Part shown: piece by piece, positions 56,127 to 64,000 of the stretch
Layout: each line of letters begins with the position of its first letter
Numbering within the stretch: the first letter of the stretch is position 1
NCBI GenBank assembly: GCA_947489445.1
Contig: CANLDN010000001.1
Span: 248,001-312,000 of the forward strand
DNA: 64,000 nucleotides
Origin: an uncultured Paracoccaceae bacterium
GTDB taxonomy: Bacteria > Pseudomonadota > Alphaproteobacteria > Rhodobacterales > Rhodobacteraceae
Direction of reading: 5' to 3'
Notes under the pieces: model-generated
What the model was told of the DNA's origin: nothing
The model's database searches: none
The model's input: only the letters and a program-made list of their open reading frames with translations
Program-made: the position numbers and the translations under genes

Positions 56127-57059
56127 ATGGGCGTTGCAGAGACTAAGATTTATCCAATTAATACTGGCTGGCTTGAAGCTGACCTGGGCACATACATTTT
56201 CTGGAAAGGCCCAGCAGGCCAAAAAATCTGGAACCCGGTTTATTGCCATTACATTGATACCGGCGAACATAAGATCCTGATCGATACTGGCCTGTGTGAC
56301 GAAGATCGCGCCACCAAATATCACCACAAATGTGACAAGCGCGGCTGCCTGCAAGTGCATGAACATCTGGAACAGAAACTTGGCGTTCATCCCGACGAGA
56401 TCGATGTCATAATTTTCACCCACCTGCACTGGGATCACGTGCAGAACATGAAAAAGTTCAAAAACGCGCGCTACATCGCACCAAAGGCCGAAATCGAAAT
56501 GGCCTATAACCCGCTGCCACTTTACTACCGCACTTATGAATGCGGCATTCTGGACATCGAACCCGCATATGCCGGCTGCGTGTTCGAGGCGGTCGAGGAT
56601 GAATGCGAAATCCTGCCGGGCATCACAATGTTCCACACGCCCGGCCACTCTGTCGGTCATATGGCGGTGAGTGTTGCAACATCCGCAGGCGATATTGTGG
56701 TTGCTGGTGACGCAATCTTTCAAGAGCGCAACATGGAACCAAACCCGGAAGAAATGTGGCGCTACTGGGTTCCCGCCCGCTTTGTAAACAGCTTTGAAGG
56801 TTGGAAGTCGGTTGAAGAGCTTGATAAGCGCGCAGATTACATCCTGGCCTGTCACGACCGTGTCGCCAATGGCCGCTCTGACGTTTTCCCTTATGAAGGC
56901 ATGCCATTGCGCGAGCGTCGGCAGGTTATTCCGGGCTACCAGTTCTATTTTGGCGACATGCCAGCAGGCAGCATTGATAAAACGGCCCCTGCCCTGACCC
57001 AGAAAGAGGCCGATGCCTATATCGCCGCCCTGGTCCCGCCCACACCGGACAAGCCGTAA
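56127..57059 (+). CDS. MBL-fold N-acyl homoserine lactonase-like hydrolase
   Basis: 310 residues from the ATG at 56127 after GTGGAGG. Metal motif THLHWDH (His99, His101, Asp103, His104), then HTPGHSVGH, the bridging Asp in VVAGDAIF and a late CHD. This is the AHL-lactonase branch of the metallo-beta-lactamase fold, with no signal peptide. Within a sugar operon, hydrolysis of a sugar lactone is a reasonable alternative to quorum quenching. Confidence 0.88.
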   Translation: MGVAETKIYPINTGWLEADLGTYIFWKGPAGQKIWNPVYCHYIDTGEHKILIDTGLCDEDRATKYHHKCDKRGCLQVHEHLEQKLGVHPDEIDVIIFTHLHWDHVQNMKKFKNARYIAPKAEIEMAYNPLPLYYRTYECGILDIEPAYAGCVFEAVEDECEILPGITMFHTPGHSVGHMAVSVATSAGDIVVAGDAIFQERNMEPNPEEMWRYWVPARFVNSFEGWKSVEELDKRADYILACHDRVANGRSDVFPYEGMPLRERRQVIPGYQFYFGDMPAGSIDKTAPALTQKEADAYIAALVPPTPDKP

Positions 57060-57063
57060 TCCC

Positions 57064-57909
57064 ATGACCCAGCTTATCGACAGCGTCAGCAGCATCGCTG
57101 ATCAGTTCGATGCTATCGTTCTGGATCAATGGGGCGTGCTGCATGATGGCAGCGCGCCCTATCCTTCTGCAATTATGGCTTTGCAGCAATTGCACCAGTC
57201 CGGTGTCAAGATTGGCGTTCTGTCCAACTCTGGCAAGCGATCTGCCCCCAACGCGGCGCGCATCGCGGCCATGGGGTTTGATGCCAGCAAGTTCGACGCC
57301 GTCATGACATCCGGTGAGGCACTGTGGCAGACCTTTGCAGCCGACGCGCAGACTGTACATTCGGTTTATCCGATTGAAGGAAAATCAGGCGACGCAGAAA
57401 GTTGGGCAAACGGCCTGAATGTGGCACTGACCGAAACACCAACAACGGCTGATGCCATCCTGCTAATGGGCCTGCCCGATGGCAGCGAGGCTGATGCCTA
57501 CGACGAAACGCTCCAAGCTTCGCTTGACCGCAGCCTGCCGCTTTATTGCTCGAACCCGGATTTCACCTCGCCACGCGGTGGCGGGACTTACGTCATGTCA
57601 CCGGGCGCATTGGCCCAACGTTACGCCGACATGGGTGGCAGCGTGCACCTATACGGCAAACCACACCGTCCGATCTTTGACGCGATGGTCGCTGCACTTG
57701 ATTGTGCACCAGACAAGATCCTGATGGTCGGCGATAGCTTGCATCATGATATACATGGCGCACAAAACGCAGGATGGAAAAGCCTGCTGATCCGGGTTGG
57801 TGTGCACGCCCCCGATATCCAAGATGAGACGATCCCGCAGGATTTGGCCCGCCTTGCCAAAGCTGCTGCCGTAGCACCACCGGACTATTCCCTTCCTGAC
57901 TTGAGGTAA
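57064..57909 (+). CDS. TIGR01459-family HAD-superfamily phosphatase
   Basis: 281 residues. HAD motifs: VLDQWGVLHDG (motif I with the Asp nucleophile), LSNSGKR (motif II), YGKPHRPIF (motif III Lys) and MVGDSLHHDIHGA (motif IV). This is the NagD/UmpH-type group. It starts four bases after the lactonase stop. Probably dephosphorylates a small sugar phosphate in the pathway. Confidence 0.92.
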   Translation: MTQLIDSVSSIADQFDAIVLDQWGVLHDGSAPYPSAIMALQQLHQSGVKIGVLSNSGKRSAPNAARIAAMGFDASKFDAVMTSGEALWQTFAADAQTVHSVYPIEGKSGDAESWANGLNVALTETPTTADAILLMGLPDGSEADAYDETLQASLDRSLPLYCSNPDFTSPRGGGTYVMSPGALAQRYADMGGSVHLYGKPHRPIFDAMVAALDCAPDKILMVGDSLHHDIHGAQNAGWKSLLIRVGVHAPDIQDETIPQDLARLAKAAAVAPPDYSLPDLR

Positions 57910-57912
57910 AAG

Positions 57913-58872
57913 ATGGACGCCTTGCTTACACCCGAATTCCGCGCCCTATCTGCACGTTTGGGACAGGACCCGTTACGGGTTCAGGGCCCCGGCGGGAACA
58001 CCTCGATCAAATCCGACAATGTCATGTGGATCAAGGCATCTGGCACGGAACTCGCCGATGCTGAACGCAAACCAATCTTTGTCGCCGTTGACCGCGACGC
58101 CGCAAAAGCGGAAGCATCCGGCGCGGGTGATGGCAGTTGCAAAGCCACGGTGTTGGACAAAACCAATACCTTGCGCCCGTCCATCGAAACGACGTTTCAC
58201 GCGGCCCTTGACTGGCCCGTGGTTGCACACACCCATTCCATTGCCGCGCTCGTACATGCAATCAGCCCGGAGGGTCGCTTGGCTGCGGCACAAAAGCTCA
58301 AAGGGCTACCGGTCGTGTTTGTGCCTTACGCCAAACCCGGCTTGCCACTGACCCACGAAATACTGGCGCGGATCACGCCGCAAACACAGATCATTGTGTT
58401 GGAAAATCACGGCCTGATCTGTTGTGGGACAACCGTTGCCGACACGGCAGCAATTATCGAAGACGTGGAAGTGCGACTTGCCATCCCCGAACACGCCCGG
58501 CCCGCAACGCCCGGCGGCCCGGATTTAGAGGGGTTTGAACGACTAAGTGAAAGCTGGATGGCTTTTGACGCGCGCATAACAACACTGGCGCTGGCCGGGT
58601 CTTACTATCCCGACCATGTCGTATTTCTCGGGCCTGCTCTGCCAGATGCTGATCATGACGGAAACCCGCCTGTCATTTTATCACCAAATGCGGGTGTGTA
58701 TCTGCGCGACGGGGCCACGTCATCACAAAGGGCTATGATCCGCTGCTTATCCGATTGTCTGTCACGGCTGCCACACGATTGGACAGCCGCGGCCATTGGC
58801 ACAACCGCCGAGGCCGAGCTTCTGGATTGGGACGCTGAGAAATATCGGCAAGCATTGGCAGCCCGAAGATGA
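57913..58872 (+). CDS. Class II aldolase/adducin family protein, larger form
   Basis: 319 residues. The catalytic half has GPGGNTSIKS, KASGTELA, the zinc ligands in VAHTHSIAALVHA and LENHGLICCG; about 100 extra C-terminal residues (SPNAGVYLRDGATSSQRAMIRCL) follow, as in the large aldolase domains of rhamnulose-phosphate-aldolase-dehydrogenase proteins. It should split a keto-sugar phosphate. It overlaps the kinase gene by four bases (ATGA), suggesting kinase and aldolase act in sequence. Confidence 0.9.
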   Translation: MDALLTPEFRALSARLGQDPLRVQGPGGNTSIKSDNVMWIKASGTELADAERKPIFVAVDRDAAKAEASGAGDGSCKATVLDKTNTLRPSIETTFHAALDWPVVAHTHSIAALVHAISPEGRLAAAQKLKGLPVVFVPYAKPGLPLTHEILARITPQTQIIVLENHGLICCGTTVADTAAIIEDVEVRLAIPEHARPATPGGPDLEGFERLSESWMAFDARITTLALAGSYYPDHVVFLGPALPDADHDGNPPVILSPNAGVYLRDGATSSQRAMIRCLSDCLSRLPHDWTAAAIGTTAEAELLDWDAEKYRQALAARR

Positions 58873-60149
58873 ATGATCTGAGCCTTGGCATTGATATCGG
58901 AACATCGGGAATACGCACGGCGGTGATAGATGCCGCAGGCGATGTATTGTCATCGGCCCGTGCTGCGCATGAACCACAGGACCCTGAAAACATTGATGCA
59001 ATGGCGTGGTGGCGATCTGTTCAGCGATGCGTCCAGACACAATGCGAGGCATTGCGCGAGATCGGCAAATCGCCCAAAGACATCGCACGCATTGGTGTTG
59101 ATGGCACATCCGGCACGATGGTTTTGACGGACGCAAGGTTGCAACCGGTGACGCGCGCATTGATGTACAACTCATCAGGTTTTGATGCAGAGGCAGCAAT
59201 CATCGCGCAACATGCCCCTGAAACGCATATCACGAAGGGGTCCAACTCTGCGCTGGCCCGCGCCATGCGGCTGCAATCAGAAGATAAGGATGGAAGGGCC
59301 ACACATCTGCTGCATCAGGCTGATCTTATCATCGCACGTTTGCTGGGATATGGTGGGCATTCAGATCACAATAACGCCCTGAAGACCGGGTTCGACCCGG
59401 CTGAGGGCGCTTGGCCGGATTGGTTTGCCGCGACTGGCCTGAAGACCGCCCTGCTTCCCGACGCACGACCGGCTGGTACCCAGATCGGACAGATTTCTGG
59501 CGTCGTGGCAAAGTCATTGGGTTTGGCTGAAACCGCACAGGTTCATGCTGGCACGACGGATAGTATCGCCGCGTTTCTGGCCGCCGCACCGCTTGAGGTT
59601 GGTGCCGCGGTGACATCATTGGGCACAACGCTGGCGATCAAGATCCTGAGCACGGTGCGGATCGATGACCCACAGGTCGGCCTCTATTCCCATCGCCTTG
59701 GGCCATATTGGTTGGCGGGTGGTGCATCAAACACAGGCGGTGGCATCTTGGCGTCATTCTTTAGCGCGCAAGATCTTGGACAGCTTTCCGCGCAAATAAA
59801 TCCAGACCTTGAAAGCCCACTGGACTATTATCCGCTCTTGAAACCGGGCGAGCGTTTTCCGGTCAATGACCCCACCCTTCGCCCACGGGTGGAACCGCGA
59901 CCCGCAAGCGATGTTGATTTTCTGCATGGCTTGCTTGAAAGCATCGCGCAGATCGAGGCGCAGTGTTACGATGTCATCGTCGCGCGCGGTGGCACTGCAC
60001 CGCAGTTGCTTTTCACTGCCGGCGGTGGTGCTGAAAACGAAGCATGGACCCGCATTCGCGCGCGTGTTCTTGGTATCGCACCACAAAAGGCAGAACATTC
60101 CGAAGCGGCGGTTGGGATCGCCAGACTGATAGAACAAGTCGGCGCATAG
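58869..60149 (+). CDS. FGGY-family carbohydrate kinase, ribulokinase-like
   Basis: 426 residues. N-terminal GIDIGTSGIRTAVID phosphate loop, then IGVDGTSGTMVL and RALMYNSSGFDAEA, and a C-terminal GGASNTGGGIL with TAGGGAENEAW. The DGTSGT and ALMYN signatures resemble D-ribulose kinases of the plant/cyanobacterial XK-1 group more than xylulo- or glycerol kinases. Substrate assignment is inference. Last gene of the plus-strand operon. Confidence 0.9.
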   Translation: MNDLSLGIDIGTSGIRTAVIDAAGDVLSSARAAHEPQDPENIDAMAWWRSVQRCVQTQCEALREIGKSPKDIARIGVDGTSGTMVLTDARLQPVTRALMYNSSGFDAEAAIIAQHAPETHITKGSNSALARAMRLQSEDKDGRATHLLHQADLIIARLLGYGGHSDHNNALKTGFDPAEGAWPDWFAATGLKTALLPDARPAGTQIGQISGVVAKSLGLAETAQVHAGTTDSIAAFLAAAPLEVGAAVTSLGTTLAIKILSTVRIDDPQVGLYSHRLGPYWLAGGASNTGGGILASFFSAQDLGQLSAQINPDLESPLDYYPLLKPGERFPVNDPTLRPRVEPRPASDVDFLHGLLESIAQIEAQCYDVIVARGGTAPQLLFTAGGGAENEAWTRIRARVLGIAPQKAEHSEAAVGIARLIEQVGA

Positions 60150-60200
60150 GCTTCAAGACACCGGCGTGATGTAATGACGCCTTGCCGCTTTATGGTGAGG

Positions 60201-61235
60201 CTAGCCTTGGTTTGCGTTGGACGGTCGCCGTTGCCCGACGGGCACAGCGGCGTTTTGGGGCACAGTCAACGTGTAGGAAAATCCGTCCGGCCGGAACATG
60301 CCACTCGCCTCACCGCCCAACTGCCCGGGCAGAAGCGTTGTCAGCATTTGCAGACCAAACCCGGTCTCGACAGGCTCTGTCAGGTTTTTGAGCCCTGTTT
60401 CCAACCAGCTGAAATGATAGCTGCCGTCACTTGGGTTGTCCCATGACACATTGATCTTGCCACCATCTGCACCAAGGGCACCATGGGCGACAGAGTTGAT
60501 CATCAACTCGTGAATGGCCAGCGAAAATGCCTGCGCATGCAGGACGGACAGATGCCAATCTGGTCCGTTCAGCGCAATAGCGTCGGGCCGCGGGATCAGG
60601 TTGCCCGATAGATGCTGTTCAAGAATATTGCGCAAGGTCATGCCATTCCAATTCTGTCCAGACAGATATGCATGCGTCTTGCCAAGCGCGGTAATGCGGG
60701 CGTCAAATGCTGGCAGATAATCATCAAGTGTGCGGCTGCTTTTGGCCGTCTTTCGCGCCAATATCTGGACGACATTCAGCACATTTCCAATGCGGTGCTG
60801 CAGCTCCGCGGCAAAGATGTCGCGGGTTTTTCGTGACTGAACGGTGGCGGTGACGTTTTCGATTTGGCAAAGAAAACAAGGGGTTTCATCGTCAAGCGGC
60901 GTGCAGTTGACGGTCCACCACATATCAGTCGGCGCATCATCGGGCGATGACATATCGATGATCGGATAATGAATTTCCTCGATAGCCGTCGATTGTCCGT
61001 TCAATGCCGCATCGAATGCCGTCCTGATCTGCCTTTGTCGCACCGTCGTTTCAGGAAACAAGTCAAACACATTTGCGCCGATGATTGCATCCCGATCGCG
61101 GCCGACGGCGCGGCAGTAGGCGTCATTCACCAACTGGATTTCATAGCTGTCATTGATGATGGCATAAGCGGCCGTTGTCAGATCAAATATCTTGGCGAAG
61201 TCATGCCTCATGATCCCGTCAGACCTTTGCTGCAT
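60201..61235 (-). CDS. Orphan HWE-type sensor histidine kinase with PAS domain
   Basis: 344 residues. PAS domain at about 12-125 (YAIINDSYEIQLVNDAYCRAVGRD...GANVFDLFPET), then the HWE dimerisation helix with phospho-acceptor His147 (AELQHRIGN) and the HWE ATPase domain (AFSLAIHELMINSVAHGAL, then FSWLETG giving the WxE motif). Cytosolic: no membrane segment. No response regulator lies nearby. An internal ATG at 61211 is an equally plausible start. Confidence 0.88.
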   Translation of the reverse strand: MQQRSDGIMRHDFAKIFDLTTAAYAIINDSYEIQLVNDAYCRAVGRDRDAIIGANVFDLFPETTVRQRQIRTAFDAALNGQSTAIEEIHYPIIDMSSPDDAPTDMWWTVNCTPLDDETPCFLCQIENVTATVQSRKTRDIFAAELQHRIGNVLNVVQILARKTAKSSRTLDDYLPAFDARITALGKTHAYLSGQNWNGMTLRNILEQHLSGNLIPRPDAIALNGPDWHLSVLHAQAFSLAIHELMINSVAHGALGADGGKINVSWDNPSDGSYHFSWLETGLKNLTEPVETGFGLQMLTTLLPGQLGGEASGMFRPDGFSYTLTVPQNAAVPVGQRRPSNANQG

Positions 61236-61379
61236 GAAAGCAGGCAGCGTAGGTCTATATCGTTCATCATATGGCGCATTCTTCCATCCTTGATCGGTTG
61301 GGTTTTCCCACCCGCAGTGTTGCGCGGTTCAGGCACAAAGGTATACGAAAAACCGACACATGTATCATTTGGACCGAAA

Positions 61380-62381
61380 ATGGCGAAGAAACAGATAATG
61401 CAGCCGCCGTTCAATATCATGATCATCGGTCAAGGCGGGCGGTTACAGTTTGAGGCGGTTTTGTTTGCTGCATCCTTGCGCACCTATGCGCCCGATTTTC
61501 AGGGTCAGTTATATGTCGCAGAGCCGCAACCCGGCCCTTTATGGGACCGTGATCCGCGCATGTCCGATGACATCAAAACAGCTCTGTCAGAAATGGGTGC
61601 GCAGGTTGTTCCCTTTGCATCCGAACACTTTGGCCAGTCCTATCCGCATGGCAACAAGATCGAAGGCCTCAAGGTGCTGCCCGCAGGCCAACCCTTTGTT
61701 TTCTTTGACACAGATACGGTGATCACCGGTGATTTGACCCGCGTTCCCTTTGATTTCAATCGCCCCGCTGCGTCGATGAACCGGGGGCCAACATGGCCGG
61801 TCGAAGAGCTGTATTGGCCGGGATATAACGCGATATGGAAATCGCTTTATGATCGGTTTGGTCTTGATTTCGAAAGCTCGCTCGATCTGGATCAGCCGGA
61901 TGAATATTGGGAGCGGTATTTGTATTTCAACGCGGGCTGGTTTTACGGCGCGGACCCCGTGGCCTTTGGGCAGCGGTTTGCGGAATATGCCGTGTCGGTC
62001 CGCGATGATCCACCACCCGAACTGGTCATTCAGCCACTGGACCCATGGCTGGATCAGGTCGTGCTGCCTTTGGTCATTCATTCATTTGGAGGGGGCAGAC
62101 CGGGACCTGATCTGGATGGCTTAGATGGCGAAATCACTTGTCATTACAGGGTGTTACCGCTCTTTTACGCACGCGGCACGGATGATCAGATTGCCGCCGT
62201 TGAAAAGGTGGCCGCGCCCAACAAGGTCAAGAAGCTGCTAAAGCAACACGAACCGTTCAAGCGCATGGTTTATCAGGGCCGCGGTCGGAAAGTGCGCGCC
62301 CTTTTTGACCAGAACAACCTGCCCCGGCATGAAAAAGCGTTAAGAAATAAGATCAAGGCGGCTGGTTTTTGGATGCGTTAG
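61380..62381 (+). CDS. Putative glycosyltransferase-like protein
   Basis: 333 residues from the ATG at 61380; the frame from 60969 is a shadow of the kinase gene, and an ATG at 61398 is possible. FNIMIIGQGGRLQFEAVLFAASLRTYAP begins like nucleotide-sugar transferases of GT-A fold, and PFVFFDTDTVITGDL supplies a DxD-like metal motif, as in GT8-type enzymes. No signal or membrane segment. Divergent from the histidine kinase. The donor and acceptor are unknown. Confidence 0.75.
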   Translation: MAKKQIMQPPFNIMIIGQGGRLQFEAVLFAASLRTYAPDFQGQLYVAEPQPGPLWDRDPRMSDDIKTALSEMGAQVVPFASEHFGQSYPHGNKIEGLKVLPAGQPFVFFDTDTVITGDLTRVPFDFNRPAASMNRGPTWPVEELYWPGYNAIWKSLYDRFGLDFESSLDLDQPDEYWERYLYFNAGWFYGADPVAFGQRFAEYAVSVRDDPPPELVIQPLDPWLDQVVLPLVIHSFGGGRPGPDLDGLDGEITCHYRVLPLFYARGTDDQIAAVEKVAAPNKVKKLLKQHEPFKRMVYQGRGRKVRALFDQNNLPRHEKALRNKIKAAGFWMR

Positions 62382-62469
62382 GGGTGTTGCGTGCCCCCCA
62401 CCGCACGGTCGCAACGCACCGTGTCTGCCGAATCGTAGGTTAACGCCTGTTTTTCATGGGCAAAGTGCT

Positions 62470-62524
62470 GTCGGCATCGCGTCGGACAAGCGTCGGCAAA
62501 ACGTCGGCCTTTTGTCGGGCATTT
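62470..62524. repeat. Five GTCGG repeats with exact 11-bp period
   Basis: Copies of GTCGG begin at 62470, 62481, 62492, 62503 and 62514. The six intervening bases vary (CATCGC, ACAAGC, CAAAAC, CCTTTT, GCATTT). The spacing is one helical turn, so all copies face the same side of the DNA. The array lies between the 3' ends of two convergent genes, 36 bases past the end of the WYL-regulator gene and 88 bases after the glycosyltransferase-like stop. Confidence 0.75.
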
Positions 62525-62559
62525 TCGCGATTAAGCATGCGTGCGGTGGCGCAACCAGT

Positions 62560-63237
62560 TTATGCAAGATTAAGCCCGGTCATGTAGTCTTCGATCATCT
62601 TTCCGGGCGTGTCTACGAACCGGTATCCTGTCGCATGGCAGCTGTTAATCCGGTCGATGCGAAAGACCCGAAAGGCATCGCGCTGTTCGCACCAAGCCGT
62701 GCAAGTCCAGACCTGCCCCCAGTATTCGGTTTGCAGGGGCCATATGACCCGCTGGCTGTGCCTGCCCGCAAGCGATGTATAATCAAGCCGCAGCTTTGAC
62801 CGTTCCCGGATGGCCTGCCGGATCAATGGCATATGCTGAAAGCCAAGTCGCCCCTGAACGAAGGGATAGATCCCAAAGCCCCAATTCTTGGGTGCATTGC
62901 GCCTGTTTGATGCGGTTTCGGCCACTTTGGATAGCAACGTGCCCGACGCCGTTTTAAGTTCATCATCCGCAACCTGCCCCACGATGGCCATACCAAGGTG
63001 GAGCGCTTCGAGTTCCGTCAGAGACAAGCTGAGAGGCGGCAGGAAGACAGGTTCGCGCAGCATGTAGCCGACCCCGCGTTCGCCATCGACAGGCACACCG
63101 GACGAGGCAAGCGTGTCCATGTCGCGATAGATGGTCCTTAGCGAGACGTTCAATTGGTCAGCCAGATCGCGCGCCAGATGCAGGCGACCGTCTTTAATGA
63201 TTTCGATGATGTCGGCCAGACGGTCGCTGCGGCGCAT
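62560..63237 (-). CDS. YafY-type HTH/WYL-domain transcriptional regulator
   Basis: 225 residues. N-terminal DeoR-like helix-turn-helix (RLADIIEIIKDGRLHLARDLADQLNVSLRTIYRDMDTLASSGVPVDGERGVGYML) and a C-terminal WYL ligand domain (KLRLDYTSLAG...VWPLQTEYWGQVWTCTAWCEQRDAFRVFRIDRI). It follows the ABM-fold gene by six bases and is probably autoregulated through the palindrome upstream of that gene. Confidence 0.92.
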   Translation of the reverse strand: MRRSDRLADIIEIIKDGRLHLARDLADQLNVSLRTIYRDMDTLASSGVPVDGERGVGYMLREPVFLPPLSLSLTELEALHLGMAIVGQVADDELKTASGTLLSKVAETASNRRNAPKNWGFGIYPFVQGRLGFQHMPLIRQAIRERSKLRLDYTSLAGRHSQRVIWPLQTEYWGQVWTCTAWCEQRDAFRVFRIDRINSCHATGYRFVDTPGKMIEDYMTGLNLA

Positions 63238-63243
63238 GATGCC

Positions 63244-63549
63244 TTAGTTCTCTGCTATTTCCAGTTCTGTGTGGTGCATGCTGACAGTTGCAACATCGAT
63301 TGCCTGCATGCAGGGACCCAATGCCGGGACCGACGCTATGGCGGCAGCCGCATCCTTTGCATCTTTCATTGTGGCCCATTCAATATGTTCAATCCACAGC
63401 CCGTCGTCGCCACAGGACAGGCGGCGCGCGATAAAGCCGGGACGCGATTTGGCAAAATCGGTAATGGCGGTGGCAGATTTCGCGAAGTCATCGCGGCTGA
63501 AACCGGGGTTGAGTTTGAAGGTGACGGTTTCAATGACGTGTTTGGGCAT
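63244..63549 (-). CDS. ABM-fold (antibiotic biosynthesis monooxygenase-like) small protein
   Basis: 101 residues with dimeric alpha/beta-barrel features: MPKHVIETVTFKLNPGFSRDDFAKSA, RPGFIARRLSCGDDGLWIEHIEWATMKDAKDAA. A heme- or cofactor-free monooxygenase-like or small-ligand binding protein; function unknown. It is the first gene of the two-gene operon with the WYL regulator. Confidence 0.82.
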   Translation of the reverse strand: MPKHVIETVTFKLNPGFSRDDFAKSATAITDFAKSRPGFIARRLSCGDDGLWIEHIEWATMKDAKDAAAAIASVPALGPCMQAIDVATVSMHHTELEIAEN

Positions 63550-63596
63550 CGTGTCGGTCCTTTGATTACAGTTGACCCATCATCATTACCCCGCCC

Positions 63597-63619
63597 CAAC
63601 TGACAGAAGCTGTCAGTTG
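63597..63619. promoter_or_regulatory. Perfect palindromic operator upstream of the ABM-WYL operon
   Basis: CAACTGACAG, then AAG, then CTGTCAGTTG: two perfect 10-bp arms with a 3-bp spacer, about 50 bases before the ABM-gene ATG. The position and symmetry suit a binding site for the downstream WYL regulator. Confidence 0.7.
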
Positions 63620-63641
63620 GATACCTTACCCGGACGACTTG

Positions 63642-64000
63642 TTAGAAATGCCGCGAGTAGGAAAACCCGATTTCTGTGGAACGCCCCAATGTGCTGTCGT
63701 CTTCATGCCGCGCGATCAATCTGAAGTCCTGCAATGGGGAACTGCCGATCCGCAGGGCAAAGTCCGATTGTATGCGCGTTTCATCGCCGGCATCTACCGG
63801 CGCGTTGAACGCTGACGACAATGAGAACTGCAATGCATCGTTGATCCGTGCAACGCCCCCTGCCCGCACCCCAAGCTGCGCCTGACGCGGGCCGCTATCC
63901 AACCGACCTTCTGCCATCACATAGGCGACGCCATTGTCAGTCAGTTTGGTCGCGTGTCCATAGCCATATTCGGCGAAAGCCACGATATTGCGATCCTTTG
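63642..64000 (-). CDS. C-terminal part of a probable outer-membrane beta-barrel protein, truncated by window
   Basis: The frame is open to the window edge, so the N-terminus is missing; the visible 118 or so residues show alternating hydrophobic and polar strands (FAEYGYGHATKL, VAYVMAEGRLD, QAQLGVRAGGVARI, LQFSLSSAFNAP, FRLIARHEDDSTL, TEIGFSYSRHF). It ends in phenylalanine, the C-terminal signature of outer-membrane barrels recognised by Bam. No specific family is recognised. Confidence 0.6.
   Translation of the reverse strand, partial: KDRNIVAFAEYGYGHATKLTDNGVAYVMAEGRLDSGPRQAQLGVRAGGVARINDALQFSLSSAFNAPVDAGDETRIQSDFALRIGSSPLQDFRLIARHEDDSTLGRSTEIGFSYSRHF

Noticed and set aside
62470..62524. 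CRISPR array
   Set aside because: Repeat units are 5 bp with 6-bp gaps, much too short for repeats and spacers.

Overview
The window reads as chromosomal DNA of a marine Rhodobacteraceae (Roseobacter-group) alphaproteobacterium. This rests on moderately high G+C with tightly overlapping ATGA operons, protein families typical of that group (formate dehydrogenase with DUF3305/DUF3306/DUF6494/DUF6505 satellites, TRAP transporters, Tm-1-like and FGGY proteins), frequent TTG/GTG starts and no selenocysteine use. No rRNA, tRNA, CRISPR array or intact mobile element was found. Genus-level assignment is not possible by eye.

Layout. 1-5650: sparse accessory region with a 5'-truncated protein carrying a Nudix-like region, a methyltransferase, two small membrane-anchored proteins (one a retropepsin-like protein without its catalytic triad) and long non-coding gaps. 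5651-13312 (minus): a siderophore-type ABC import operon with ATPase, two permeases, four different periplasmic binding proteins and a FhuF-like reductase. 13560-17550: scarred segment with a tyrosine-recombinase remnant and an IS3 transposase tail, enclosing a COG0523 metallochaperone/DUF1826/DUF6525 operon and a divergent Rrf2 regulator. 17551-23263: VOC protein with divergent HxlR regulator, SDR, DUF1304, YihY/BrkB, a P-loop kinase and phosphoglucomutase. 23270-26966 (minus): FAH-family hydrolase plus TRAP transporter. 27083-30964 (plus): Pqi lipid-trafficking operon with PqiA split in two. 30953-34225: sugar oxidoreductase and isomerase genes and a divergent M19 dipeptidase-like protein. 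34322-34876: heme oxygenase.

35248-48958 is a formate dehydrogenase locus. It holds the FDH gamma, beta and alpha subunits, a 42-residue small protein downstream, a Tat-signal small protein, a TorD-like chaperone, DUF3306 and DUF3305 on the minus strand. On the plus strand are a multi-cluster ferredoxin-like protein, DUF6494, an ApbC/Mrp Fe-S carrier, a DUF4444 protein and DUF6505. A convergent tupBCA tungstate importer follows. Enzyme, chaperone, Fe-S carrier and metal importer sit together, suggesting a tungsten-capable FDH.

49098-60149 looks like one carbohydrate-use regulon around a GntR/FadR-type regulator. A minus-strand operon encodes a complete sugar ABC importer, a Tm-1-like protein and a class II aldolase. 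A plus-strand operon encodes an MBL-fold lactonase-like protein, a HAD phosphatase, a second class II aldolase and a ribulokinase-like FGGY kinase. The same perfect 12-bp palindrome lies before each operon. The substrate is not identifiable. The window ends with an orphan HWE histidine kinase, a glycosyltransferase-like protein, an array of five 11-bp phased repeats, an ABM/WYL-regulator operon with a strong palindromic operator, and a beta-barrel-like fragment cut by the window edge.
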